64,000 nt of DNA from Flavobacteriaceae bacterium PS02293. GTDB lineage: Bacteria > Bacteroidota > Bacteroidia > Flavobacteriales > Weeksellaceae. The notes beneath the pieces were generated by a model. That model was given only the letters and a program-made list of their open reading frames with translations, was not told where the DNA came from and ran no database searches. This document shows positions 15,398-24,056 of the stretch, piece after piece. Where the stretch lies: positions 186,001-250,000 of the forward strand of contig JASCOV010000001.1 of assembly GCA_029960045.1 (NCBI GenBank), in the 5' to 3' direction. The position numbers and the translations under genes were made by a program. Position 1 is the stretch's first letter. Every line of letters starts with the position of its first letter.

Positions 15398-18300
15398 ATG
15401 TTTAAAAAATTTATAGAACGTCCGGTATTGTCCACCGTAATTTCCATTATCATCGTTATTCTCGGTGTTTTGGGAATTGTGACTTTACCGATTTCACAAT
15501 ATCCGGATATTGCCCCACCAACGGTAGTTGTAAGTGCAAGTTATCAAGGTGCGAATGCCGATGTAATTCTTAAGAGTGTAATTGTTCCTCTTGAAGAACA
15601 AATCAATGGGGTAGAAGGGATGACCTATATGACTTCTACTGCTACTAATGATGGTTCTGGTTCGGTAACGATTTACTTCAAGCAAGGCGTTGACCCAGAT
15701 ATTGCTGCGGTAAACGTACAAAACAGGGTTTCCAGAGCGACGCCTTTGTTACCTGCTGAGGTTACCAGAGCCGGAGTTACAACAACTAAAAGGCAAAGTT
15801 CCAACGTGTTGATTTTCTCGCTTTATAGTGAGAATCCCAATTACGATATGACTTTCCTTCAAAACTATACCAACATCAACATCGTTCCTCAAATCAAAAG
15901 GGTAACGGGCGTTGGTGATGTAACGGTTTTTGGTACGAAAGATTACTCGATAAGAATTTGGTTAGACCCGAATAAAATGGCGTCTTACGGATTAGTTCCT
16001 TCTGATATCAATACGGTTTTAGCTGAACAAAATATCGAAGCCGCGCCAGGAAGTTTAGGCGATGAAAGTAACGAAAGTTTCCGTTATACCTTAAAATATA
16101 AAGGACGTTTAACAGAAATCCCTGAGTTTGATAATATCATTCTAAAAGCTACAGCCAACGGTCAAACACTTAAATTGAAAGATGTTGCCAGAGTAGAATT
16201 AGGAGCACAGGATTACACTGGAACCAGTGTTACAGACGGTCATCCATCGATTGGTATGGCGGTCGCACAAACTGCGGGTTCCAATGCTCAGGATGTAATT
16301 AATCAATCAATTGCAGTTTTAGATAAGGCTCAAGAATCTTTTCCGAAAGGTGTAAAATATGTGGCGTTGGTTAATGCTAATGACTTTTTGGATGCATCAA
16401 TTGAGAAAGTAATCCATACATTGTTTGAGGCATTTATTCTTGTATTTATTGTCGTTTTCTTATTCTTACAAGATTGGCGCTCAACAATGATTCCGGCGAT
16501 TTCGGTTCCGGTAGCGATTGTTGGAACATTTTTCTTCCTGAGTATTTTCGGATTTACCATTAATTTGTTGACGCTTTTCGCATTGATTTTAGCAGTGGGA
16601 ATTGTGGTCGATGATGCAATTGTAGTTGTAGAAGCGGTTCATACCAAATTGGAACAAGGCGAAAAATCTCCACTAAGAGCTTCTATTAATGCAATGGACG
16701 AAATCAGTGGTGCGATTATCAGTATTACCTTGGTAATGGCGGCGGTTTTCATTCCGGTGAGTTTTATCTCGGGTTCAGCTGGGGTATTTTATAAACAATT
16801 TGGTTTAACATTAGCGATTTCAATTATATTATCTGCTGTAAATGCCTTAACATTAAGTCCAGCTTTATGTGCGATTTTCCTTAAACCTCATTCTCACGAA
16901 GAAAAGAAAAAGAATTTCCTACAGAGATTTTTTACCAATTTCAACATCATTTTTGATGCGATGGTCAAAAGATATTCGAGAGGGATTTTATTTTTATTAA
17001 GGAAAAAATGGATGGCATTTGGTGGTCTTGTAATCTTTGCAGGAATATTTGTTTGGTTAATGAATACAACACCAAAATCCTTTGTTCCAAGTGAAGATAT
17101 GGGAGGGATTTTTATGGATATTTCGCTTCCGATTGGTTCCAATGAAAACAGAACGAGAGAAGTGCTTGCAAAAGTTGAAAAAATTGTTGAAAAACAGCCA
17201 GAGGTTCTTCACATCTTCAAAGTTTCTGGTAGAGGTATGATTAGTGGAAGTGGTTCTAACAACGGAATGCTAATCGTAAAATTGAAAGACTGGAAAGACA
17301 GAACCAAAAAAGGCGAAGATTTGCAGTCGTTTGTTGCGAAAATGTACAAATTGACTGCCGATATCAAAGATGCAAAAATGACCTTCTTCGGAAGACCAAC
17401 TTTGCAAGGTTTTGGTAATGCTGCAGGTTTCGAGATGCAGATTCAGGACCAGAAAGGTGGAAGCATTGCTGATTTGACGAAGGTTACGAATGATTTCATT
17501 GATAAAATGAATCAGCAGCCTGACATCCAAAGAACGTTTACGTCTTTTAATCCAAACTATCCACAATATATGATTGATATTGATATTCCTGCTGCAAAAG
17601 CGGCTGGATTCTCGGTTTCAGATATTTTGGGAACAATGCAGGGTTATTATGGAGGTGTTTATTCTTCGAATGTCAACTTGTTTGGAAAACAATACCGCGT
17701 GATTTATCAAGCACCTTTTGACCAAAGAGAAAATCTGGAAAGTTTCAATATGATCCAGATTAGAAATTCTAATGGAGAAATGGCACCATTGAATAGATTT
17801 ATCACTGCGAAAAGAGTTTACGGACCTCAAGCTATTGGACGTTTCAACTTGTTTACAGCAATCTCTTTGAATGGAACACCAAATCCAGGTTTCTCTTCAG
17901 GAGATGCTATTGCTACAGTGGAAAAAGTGGCGAAAGAAACATTACCACAAGGTTACGGTTACGAATTTTCTGGCTTAACGAGAGAAGAAGTTACAGCTGG
18001 AGGACAGACGGTTTACATCTTCATTTTATGTTGTGTATTCGTTTATTTCCTTTTGGCGGCACAGTATGAGAGTTACATTTTGCCGTTCGCAGTAATGTTG
18101 TCATTGCCTGTTGGTTTGGCTGGTGTAATGATGTTCAGTGCGTGGATTGGAGGTTCTAATAATATTTATACTCAGATTTCCCTCATTATGTTGATTGGAC
18201 TTTTGGCTAAGAATGCAATTTTGATTGTAGAATTTGCCCTCGATGCAAGAAAGAAAGGTTATACAATTGCACACGCAGCAATCAGTGGAGCAAAACAAAG

Positions 18301-18544
18301 ATTGAGACCGATTTTGATGACATCTTTTGCCTTCATTTTTGGATTGATTCCATTAGCGATTTCAACAGGAGCAGGAGCTGTCGGTAACCAATCGATTGGA
18401 ATTGGAGCAATTGGAGGAATGTTATTCGGAACGATTTTCGGAGTGTTCTTTATCCCTATTTTATTTGCAGTATTTATGTATCTGCAGGAAAAAGTGAGTG
18501 GCAAAAAAGACCTTGAAAAATATGAAGGAGAACTTAGCGAATAA
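15398..18544 (+). CDS. RND efflux permease, HAE1/AcrB family
   Basis: 1048 residues, full length. It begins MFKKFIERPVLSTVISIIIV, the typical first transmembrane helix, followed by the periplasmic porter domain, helices 2-6, a second porter domain and helices 7-12. The proton-relay pair is present in TM4: GIVVDDAIVVVEA, Asp405 and Asp406, corresponding to Asp407/408 of AcrB. The GFxxN-like segment GQTVYIFILCCVFVYFLLAA and the TM11 motif ITLAKNAILIVEFA-type sequence (LLAKNAILIVEFALDARKKG) are also visible. It functions as a trimer that exports drugs or other compounds from the periplasm using proton-motive force. A 100-base gap after the adaptor contains only AT-rich repeat-like sequence. Confidence 0.97.
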   Translation: MFKKFIERPVLSTVISIIIVILGVLGIVTLPISQYPDIAPPTVVVSASYQGANADVILKSVIVPLEEQINGVEGMTYMTSTATNDGSGSVTIYFKQGVDPDIAAVNVQNRVSRATPLLPAEVTRAGVTTTKRQSSNVLIFSLYSENPNYDMTFLQNYTNINIVPQIKRVTGVGDVTVFGTKDYSIRIWLDPNKMASYGLVPSDINTVLAEQNIEAAPGSLGDESNESFRYTLKYKGRLTEIPEFDNIILKATANGQTLKLKDVARVELGAQDYTGTSVTDGHPSIGMAVAQTAGSNAQDVINQSIAVLDKAQESFPKGVKYVALVNANDFLDASIEKVIHTLFEAFILVFIVVFLFLQDWRSTMIPAISVPVAIVGTFFFLSIFGFTINLLTLFALILAVGIVVDDAIVVVEAVHTKLEQGEKSPLRASINAMDEISGAIISITLVMAAVFIPVSFISGSAGVFYKQFGLTLAISIILSAVNALTLSPALCAIFLKPHSHEEKKKNFLQRFFTNFNIIFDAMVKRYSRGILFLLRKKWMAFGGLVIFAGIFVWLMNTTPKSFVPSEDMGGIFMDISLPIGSNENRTREVLAKVEKIVEKQPEVLHIFKVSGRGMISGSGSNNGMLIVKLKDWKDRTKKGEDLQSFVAKMYKLTADIKDAKMTFFGRPTLQGFGNAAGFEMQIQDQKGGSIADLTKVTNDFIDKMNQQPDIQRTFTSFNPNYPQYMIDIDIPAAKAAGFSVSDILGTMQGYYGGVYSSNVNLFGKQYRVIYQAPFDQRENLESFNMIQIRNSNGEMAPLNRFITAKRVYGPQAIGRFNLFTAISLNGTPNPGFSSGDAIATVEKVAKETLPQGYGYEFSGLTREEVTAGGQTVYIFILCCVFVYFLLAAQYESYILPFAVMLSLPVGLAGVMMFSAWIGGSNNIYTQISLIMLIGLLAKNAILIVEFALDARKKGYTIAHAAISGAKQRLRPILMTSFAFIFGLIPLAISTGAGAVGNQSIGIGAIGGMLFGTIFGVFFIPILFAVFMYLQEKVSGKKDLEKYEGELSE

Positions 18545-18564
18545 CCAATAAAAGTTAGAAAGAG

Positions 18565-19968
18565 ATGAAAATTAAAATCATAAATTTAGTTCTATTGGCT
18601 GGTATCGCTGGTTTCTTTTACTCTTGTAAAGTGACGGATACTTACAAAGACCCAGAAATAGAACAAAGCAGGCAGGATAATTTGTTCCGTCAGAAAACAA
18701 GTAACGATACGATATCGGTTGCGAATGTAGCGTGGAACCAAATTTTTACTGATGAAAAGCTTCAAAATATTATTAATAAAACCATTCAGAATAATCTTGA
18801 TTTAAAAGTTGCTGTTGCAAGAATTCAAGAAGCTAGTGCGGTTTTCAAACAATCGAAATTACAAAATCTTCCGAGCTTGGATGTTGCAGCTTCGACTACT
18901 GAGACAAAAAACAGTGCTGCAGCACAAGGCGGTAATTTTGTAATACCAGACTTGTTGGTTTACAGATTAGGACTTTCCACAGGTTGGGAAGTGGATATCT
19001 GGGGAAGAATCAAGTCTGTGAAAAGGTCTGCTTATGCAGGATTACTTCAGACCGATGCCGCGAAACGTGCAGTTCAGACTCAGATGGTAGCACAAGCTGC
19101 AACGCTATATTATCAGTTGATTTCTTTGGATAAGCAGTTAGAGATTACAAAACAAACGATAGAGCTTCGCAAGAAAGATGTTGAAACGGTTCAGTTGCTG
19201 ATGGATGCGGCTTATCTTACTGGCGCAGATTTGGAGCAAAGTAAGGCTAATCTTTATTCTGCTCAATTATCGGTTCCGGATTTGGAGTTACAGATTCAGC
19301 AGGCGGAAAATTCCTTAAGTATTTTAATGAATGACAATCCAGAATCTATCGAGAGAAATTCTATTGATTCTCAAGTGATTTATACAGATTTGAAAACTGG
19401 CGTTCCTGTTTCATTATTGAAAAACCGCCCAGATGTTCAAGCTGCTGAATTGACTTTCCGTCAGGCATTTGAGAACAAAAATATGGCGATGGCGCAGGTT
19501 TATCCTACATTGAGTATTACTGGAACTTTGGGATTGTCATCCAGAACTTTGGAGAACTTTTTCACTAATTCTTTATTTTACACAGCAGCAGGAACTTTGA
19601 CACAGAATATCTTCCAAATGGGAACCAGAAAGGCGCAAGTCAGAATAATGGAAGCTCGTAAAATGCAGGCTTACTATACATTCGAAAAGACTTTACTGAC
19701 AGCTGGTTCCGAGGTTTCGAATTCATTATTGTCTTATCAAAAAGCAAAAGAAAAAGAAACGACAAGACAACTTCAAATCCAGTCTTTGGAAAAAGCGGTT
19801 GAGTTCAATAAAGAATTGTTAACCTATTCATCCAATACCAATTACGTGAATGTCTTGACATCTGAACAATCATTGTTAGCTGCGAAATTAGCTGGAGTCA
19901 ATGATAAATTGCAACAGTTACAAGCCGTTACAGAGTTTTACCGTGCACTTGGCGGCGGACAATTTTAG
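18565..19968 (+). CDS. RND outer-membrane efflux channel lipoprotein (OprM/NodT-type)
   Basis: 467 residues with a lipobox (LLAGIAGFFYSCK; Cys about residue 19). Two tandem OEP repeats are visible: NLDLKVAVARIQEASAVFKQ (about 70-89) in the first and DVQAAELTFRQAFENKNMAM (about 288-307) in the second. GWEVDIWGRIKSVKRSAYAG (about 140-159) and the C-terminal ALGGG are NodT hallmarks. It forms the trimeric tunnel through the outer membrane. It starts 20 bases after the permease stop, so the three genes form one transcription unit closed by a terminator. Confidence 0.95.
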   Translation: MKIKIINLVLLAGIAGFFYSCKVTDTYKDPEIEQSRQDNLFRQKTSNDTISVANVAWNQIFTDEKLQNIINKTIQNNLDLKVAVARIQEASAVFKQSKLQNLPSLDVAASTTETKNSAAAQGGNFVIPDLLVYRLGLSTGWEVDIWGRIKSVKRSAYAGLLQTDAAKRAVQTQMVAQAATLYYQLISLDKQLEITKQTIELRKKDVETVQLLMDAAYLTGADLEQSKANLYSAQLSVPDLELQIQQAENSLSILMNDNPESIERNSIDSQVIYTDLKTGVPVSLLKNRPDVQAAELTFRQAFENKNMAMAQVYPTLSITGTLGLSSRTLENFFTNSLFYTAAGTLTQNIFQMGTRKAQVRIMEARKMQAYYTFEKTLLTAGSEVSNSLLSYQKAKEKETTRQLQIQSLEKAVEFNKELLTYSSNTNYVNVLTSEQSLLAAKLAGVNDKLQQLQAVTEFYRALGGGQF

Positions 19969-19996
19969 ACACTAAATTTTTTTTACTATACTTGTA

Positions 19997-20024
19997 AGCC
20001 CAGCAATCTTTGTTGGGTTTTTTA
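19997..20024 (+). terminator. Terminator of the RND efflux operon
   Basis: Arms CCCAGCA and TGTTGGG (one G-U) around a short loop, then a run of six T. Confidence 0.8.
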
Positions 20025-20069
20025 TTTTAGTTTTATCAAAAAAAATCTTAGTTTGGTAATCTTAAAAAA

Positions 20070-20774
20070 ATGCAAATTATGAGCAAATTTTCTATCGAAT
20101 CTTTTGTGAATGAAACAAAAGAAAATCCACAAGAAAAAGACTATTTCGAACTGGAAAAACCGGAACTTCTTGAAATAAATCTTAACAATCAAGCCGTTTG
20201 GACAAAGGCCGGAAGTATGGTCGGTTATGTTGGAAACATCAATTTTGAAAGACAAGGAATGCTGTCTGGCGGATTGGGTAATCTTCTGAAAAAAGCAATT
20301 TCTGGCGAAGGAACCAAACTGATGAAGGCCGAAGGTTCAGGCAGATTGTACGTTGCAGACAACGGCAAAAAAGTAAGAATATTACATCTTAACAACGAGT
20401 CTATTTCTGTCAATGGAAACGATGTTCTCGCGCACGACCAAAGCATCAAAAGCGACATCAAAATGCTAAAAAGTATCGCAGGAGTTATGGCAGGCGGACT
20501 TTTCCAAGTTAAACTAAGTGGAACAGGTCACATCGCAATCACAACCCACGGACATCCATTGACGCTATTGGTAACGCCAGAAAATCCAGTTTTCACAGAC
20601 CCAAATGCAACCGTAGCTTGGTCCGGAAATTTAACGCCAGAATTGAAAACCAATGTCTCTTTGAAAAGTCTTATCGGCAGAGGAAGCGGCGAAGAATTCC
20701 AAATGAAATTCTCTGGCAACGGTTGGGTTTTAATCCAGCCTTACGAAGAAGTTTATGTTGTTGCTAGCAAATAA
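20070..20774 (+). CDS. AIM24-family protein
   Basis: 234 residues from the ATG at 20070, or 231 from the ATG at 20079, which gives MSKFSIESFV. The all-beta AIM24 fold is indicated by EINLNNQAVWTKAGSMVGYVG (about 49-68), EGSGRLYVADNGKKV (about 90-104), GGLFQVKLSGTGHIAITTHG (about 146-165) and the C-terminal GEEFQMKFSGNGWVLIQPYE (about 209-228). Bacterial members have no established biochemical activity; the yeast namesake is a mitochondrial protein. No signal peptide or membrane segment. Monocistronic, closed by a hairpin that follows a dispersed repeat. Confidence 0.88.
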   Translation: MQIMSKFSIESFVNETKENPQEKDYFELEKPELLEINLNNQAVWTKAGSMVGYVGNINFERQGMLSGGLGNLLKKAISGEGTKLMKAEGSGRLYVADNGKKVRILHLNNESISVNGNDVLAHDQSIKSDIKMLKSIAGVMAGGLFQVKLSGTGHIAITTHGHPLTLLVTPENPVFTDPNATVAWSGNLTPELKTNVSLKSLIGRGSGEEFQMKFSGNGWVLIQPYEEVYVVASK

Positions 20775-20794
20775 TTCAAGACAGTAAAAATATA

Positions 20795-20875
20795 TAGGAG
20801 CTTAATCCCGCTATCCGCTATATCTTTTTCTTTTTTTATAAAAAAAGAAAAAGGATGCCGTTACTATCGGGGCTA
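20795..20875 (+). repeat. Dispersed intergenic repeat, family A, copy 1
   Basis: Ends TAGGAGCTTAATCCCGCT and CCGTTACTATCGGGGCTA bracket a perfect inner palindrome of TTTTTCTTTTTTTAT type. It is matched closely by 59485-59563 and more loosely by 47081-47165, with conserved termini and a variable centre. No coding capacity. Confidence 0.8.
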
Positions 20876-20880
20876 AAAAT

Positions 20881-20916
20881 AAAAAAACCTATGAGAATTT
20901 TCTCAGAGGTTTTTTG
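20881..20916 (+). terminator. Terminator after AIM24 gene and repeat
   Basis: AAAAACCTATGAGA pairs with TCTCAGAGGTTTTT with one mismatch and a 4-base loop, ending in T-rich sequence. Confidence 0.8.
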
Positions 20917-21029
20917 TGATTTTAACATTTTATTTGTGGTTTTAATATTTATTTCTAAATGATATTAAAGTAATTTTAAAAAAATATTCATAATTAGTCT
21001 ATATTTACAAATAAAGAAATTTAATAATT

Positions 21030-21851
21030 ATGAAATCAAAAATTTTTCTGATATCTTTTGTTTTGATTTTAGCATCGATGTCTGTCAATGGACAAAAACA
21101 TGATAATAGTCAGGGCACGTGCAGGTTATTTAAAAATTCTGCCAGAGGCGAAGCTGATACTTGCCCTGCGTGTTTGGTCATTATAAAGAAGGAGCAAGAT
21201 GCAAGGGACGCCGAAAACAAAAGGAGAAACGATGCCATTACTAAAAAAGCTGAGGCCGAAAGATTAGTTAAAGATGCGGCTTATAAGAAAGAAATGGCTC
21301 TACGGGAGAAAAATAGGAAAGTGACAGGAGTGAAGGTTGTTATGCCAAAAACTACAGGAAAGTCTAGTTCTTTAGAATCTGAAAGCGATCAGTTGAAATA
21401 TTATAAAGTGGAGAATGAGCTTAAGTTATTGGAAAGAATGAGTGAACAGAAAGCTTATAATACCAAAATTCTCTATAAAGATAAAATTGTATTTGATTCT
21501 AATGAATTTCTTTATTTAAAAGCTGTTTGGGGGACGCTTCTGTTTGTTGCAAATTATCCGAAAAATAGTGATTCTTGTAAGGAGTCTGAATCGAACAGAT
21601 CCGTCCTTTTAGATAAAAATGGAAAGAAAGTAATTTTAGATAGTATTGATAGATTTGGTTATTATAGTAAAAATGATGACAATGACAACTATTTTGATAT
21701 CGTTGTCTATACAGGAGAATGTACCTCGGTAGAAAATGACAGATATGCTAATGCGGATTGGCATACTACAATTTATACTTTTGATTACAGTACTAAAAAA
21801 CTGATAAGTTCAAAACCTTCTTGGCAACATAGTAGCTGTCATTGTAATTAA
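21030..21851 (+). CDS. Exported protein with charged coiled-coil segment, unknown function
   Basis: 273 residues. Signal peptide about 1-22 (ILASMSVNGQ). The mature N-terminus contains two close Cys (GTCRLFKNSARGEADTCPAC, about 30-50). A highly charged helical stretch follows (KKEQDARDAENKRRNDAITK and onward, about 55-105), then a globular C-terminal region (about 140-273) ending in SSCHCN. The several Cys suggest disulfides in the periplasm. No known domain recognised. It starts 11 bases before the next gene's preferred start, so the two probably form an operon. Codon use is AT-rich like other accessory exported genes here. Confidence 0.65.
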   Translation: MKSKIFLISFVLILASMSVNGQKHDNSQGTCRLFKNSARGEADTCPACLVIIKKEQDARDAENKRRNDAITKKAEAERLVKDAAYKKEMALREKNRKVTGVKVVMPKTTGKSSSLESESDQLKYYKVENELKLLERMSEQKAYNTKILYKDKIVFDSNEFLYLKAVWGTLLFVANYPKNSDSCKESESNRSVLLDKNGKKVILDSIDRFGYYSKNDDNDNYFDIVVYTGECTSVENDRYANADWHTTIYTFDYSTKKLISSKPSWQHSSCHCN

Positions 21852-21862
21852 AAAAAATGGAT

Positions 21863-23086
21863 ATGAAAAAAATATATTTCTTTATTTTGATTATGATTTT
21901 CTTTGCGATAAAGGCGCAAAATATCTCTTATGAAAAGTTAGACTCTATATCGGTAGATATCAGCAGGTATCAACTCAAATCAGAAAATTTGATTTATAAT
22001 ACTGGTGAAAATGAATATGAGCTTGGATTTCCTGAGAATAATTTTCAGATTTTTTACAGCACTAATACGGCTACAAGAGTTGTGAATAAAAAAAATGGTG
22101 ACAAGGAGTTTGTCTTTATTACAGAAAATATAGATTTGTCCAAAGTGGATGAGATTTCTCAAGCTCAATCTTATGGTAAACTTGGTATTGTGAGAATGAA
22201 TTTCCCAAAAGGTATAGATACTCAGATCTACACCAACGGAGTTTATACCAATACAATAAAAGAATATTCTCTTGAGTTTTTCTATAATCGAAATGAGGAA
22301 GGTTCCCGAAATAAATTGCTGACTCAATTAGATAAAACCTTTAGAATATTAAATCTCGGAAATAAAATATCTAAAGACGAGTTTTTAGTAGAAGAAAAAA
22401 TAGAACTAGATAAACCAGAGGAAACTTCAGCAAAGATACTGACTGTAGATGAGATTGTAGAAAAGTATGTAAAAACATTAGGTGGAGAAGAGAAAATCAG
22501 GTCTATTCGGACGCTCACAATAGAAGGTACTCTTGAAACGCAGGGAATGAAAATTCCTGTTAGAAGTTGGATGTTGCACAATCAGGCAATGCGTATGGAT
22601 ATGGAGATACAAGGTAAAGCAAATACCACAGTTGTTACCAATAATTCTGCTTGGACTCTTTTTCCTATGCAAAATCAGAGAAATGCTGTTAATGCTGATT
22701 TTGTCGTTGCAAAAGAAGGTATGGAGGAATTGGATCTTACCGGCGATCTTTTTGATTATAAGACGAAGGGCAATACTGTGGAACTAATTGGCAAAGAATC
22801 TATAGATGGTAGTGATCTCTACAAAATAAAACTAATCCGAAAAAGCGGGACTGTTGTAATGCTTTTCATTGATGCAAATACTTATTTTTTGACAAAAAGG
22901 ATAATGAATAAAAATATGCAGGGGAAAATTGTTGAGGTAACAGAAACTATTGGCGATTACAGAATAAATGATGATGGATTTGTCTATGCCTCTTTTTATC
23001 AATATTCTCCTGCAGGAACTAGCGTGAATTATAATAGTTTTCAGGTAAATAAAAATATTAATCCACAGTTGTTTGAAAAGCCATAG
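21863..23086 (+). CDS. Exported protein with LolA-like C-terminal domain
   Basis: 407 residues from the ATG at 21863, which opens the signal peptide MKKIYFFILIMIFFAIKAQN; an ATG two codons earlier is possible. The first half (about 20-180) is unassigned. The second half (about 195-407) starts KILTVDEIVEKYVKTLGGEE and continues with IRTLTIEGTLETQGMKIPVR, SAWTLFPMQNQ and TVVMLFIDANTYFLTKRIMN. This is the pattern of flavobacterial outer-membrane lipoprotein-sorting-like (LolA-fold) domains, where a half-barrel binds acyl chains or other hydrophobic ligands. It probably acts in the periplasm. It follows the upstream exported gene by 11 bases. Actual ligand unknown. Confidence 0.72.
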   Translation: MKKIYFFILIMIFFAIKAQNISYEKLDSISVDISRYQLKSENLIYNTGENEYELGFPENNFQIFYSTNTATRVVNKKNGDKEFVFITENIDLSKVDEISQAQSYGKLGIVRMNFPKGIDTQIYTNGVYTNTIKEYSLEFFYNRNEEGSRNKLLTQLDKTFRILNLGNKISKDEFLVEEKIELDKPEETSAKILTVDEIVEKYVKTLGGEEKIRSIRTLTIEGTLETQGMKIPVRSWMLHNQAMRMDMEIQGKANTTVVTNNSAWTLFPMQNQRNAVNADFVVAKEGMEELDLTGDLFDYKTKGNTVELIGKESIDGSDLYKIKLIRKSGTVVMLFIDANTYFLTKRIMNKNMQGKIVEVTETIGDYRINDDGFVYASFYQYSPAGTSVNYNSFQVNKNINPQLFEKP

Positions 23087-23110
23087 TTTAAGATTTGCAT
23101 TGGGAATTAT

Positions 23111-23118
23111 TAAATTTG
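23111..23118 (+). promoter_or_regulatory. -7 element TAAATTTG immediately before the AraC gene
   Basis: Exact TAnnTTTG match only four bases before the ATG at 23123. If used, the transcript would be leaderless or nearly so. Confidence 0.4.
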
Positions 23119-23122
23119 CCAA

Positions 23123-23968
23123 ATGACAGCCTTAGAACAATTCGGAGTTGATGTTTTTACGCAACACAATATTTTCGAGAGAATCTCTGCGGATAAACCT
23201 TTCCGCCCTGAAAATCCGGCTTTTATCTTTATCAAAAGTGGTTCTATAAAGCTTCGTCAGCATTTCAGCGACCTCGAGCTTTCGGCGAATATGTTTATGG
23301 TAACCGATCCACAAACGGTTTATGAACTCATTTCCGTGAGCGACGATTTCCAGTCGAGGATGGTTTCTTACAAAAGAGAATTTATTTCAGCTTTGTCTTT
23401 GAAATTCAATCGGTTGATAACCTATCGTTATTTTCGCCAGCAGATGAATGTGGGCGTTCCTTTTCATCAGGATGATATGGATGTAGTTTGGAAAAGCGTC
23501 AATTTTTTAAAATATATTCTCGATTCTCAGACAGAAATGACTTACAAAAAGGAAATGGTGGAGCATCTTTTCTCCGTTTTCTGTTATCAAATGGCAGGAA
23601 TCATTGGTAGTGAAGACAATAATGCGATGAGTCAAATGTCCAGACAGGAAGAGATTGTTTTTATTTTTCTCAATGATTTGGCTTCTCATCATCATAATGA
23701 CAGAACGGTAGAATTCTACGCCGAACGCCAGTCGATTACAACCAGACATCTTTCTTCAGTGGTGAAAACGATTACAGGAAAGTCTGCAAGTCAGATTATT
23801 GCTTTGATAGTAATCAATGAAGCTAAGGTGTTATTAAACTCTTCTAAAAAGCCTGTTTCAGAGATTTCTACAATCCTTGGTTTCAGTGATCAATATTCAT
23901 TTTCGCATTTTTTCAAAAAGCATTTAGAGGTAAGTCCTTCACAATACAGACATCAGTTCGAAGGTTAG
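23123..23968 (+). CDS. AraC-family transcriptional regulator of the adjacent efflux genes
   Basis: 281 residues. An N-terminal cupin-like sensing domain (about 25-130: FIFIKSGSIKLRQHFSDLEL) is followed by the double helix-turn-helix (about 185-281), with FYAERQSITTRHLSSVVKTI and SEISTILGFSDQYSFSHFFK, the second being the classical AraC signature ending in SPSQYRHQF. It sits directly upstream of, and in the same direction as, a TolC/EmrA/EmrB-type gene set, so it very probably controls that pump; this is inferred from position. The ligand is unknown. A possible promoter overlaps the start region. Confidence 0.9.
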   Translation: MTALEQFGVDVFTQHNIFERISADKPFRPENPAFIFIKSGSIKLRQHFSDLELSANMFMVTDPQTVYELISVSDDFQSRMVSYKREFISALSLKFNRLITYRYFRQQMNVGVPFHQDDMDVVWKSVNFLKYILDSQTEMTYKKEMVEHLFSVFCYQMAGIIGSEDNNAMSQMSRQEEIVFIFLNDLASHHHNDRTVEFYAERQSITTRHLSSVVKTITGKSASQIIALIVINEAKVLLNSSKKPVSEISTILGFSDQYSFSHFFKKHLEVSPSQYRHQFEG

Positions 23969-24029
23969 AATACTACATATGAACATCTTTTTCCAAGTCT
24001 CAAGCATTTCATAGAGATTGTGGTTGCCG

Positions 24030-24037
24030 TAATTTTG
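24030..24037 (+). promoter_or_regulatory. -7 element TAATTTTG before the tripartite pump genes
   Basis: Exact TAnnTTTG match 19 bases before the ATG at 24057. Confidence 0.5.
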
Positions 24038-24056
24038 TATCTGAAAACAAGGTACA

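Noticed and set aside
20795..20875. Family A repeat read as an ordinary terminator because of its AT palindrome
   Set aside because: The T-tract is inside the stem rather than after it, a separate good terminator follows at 20881, and the conserved ends recur at two other places.
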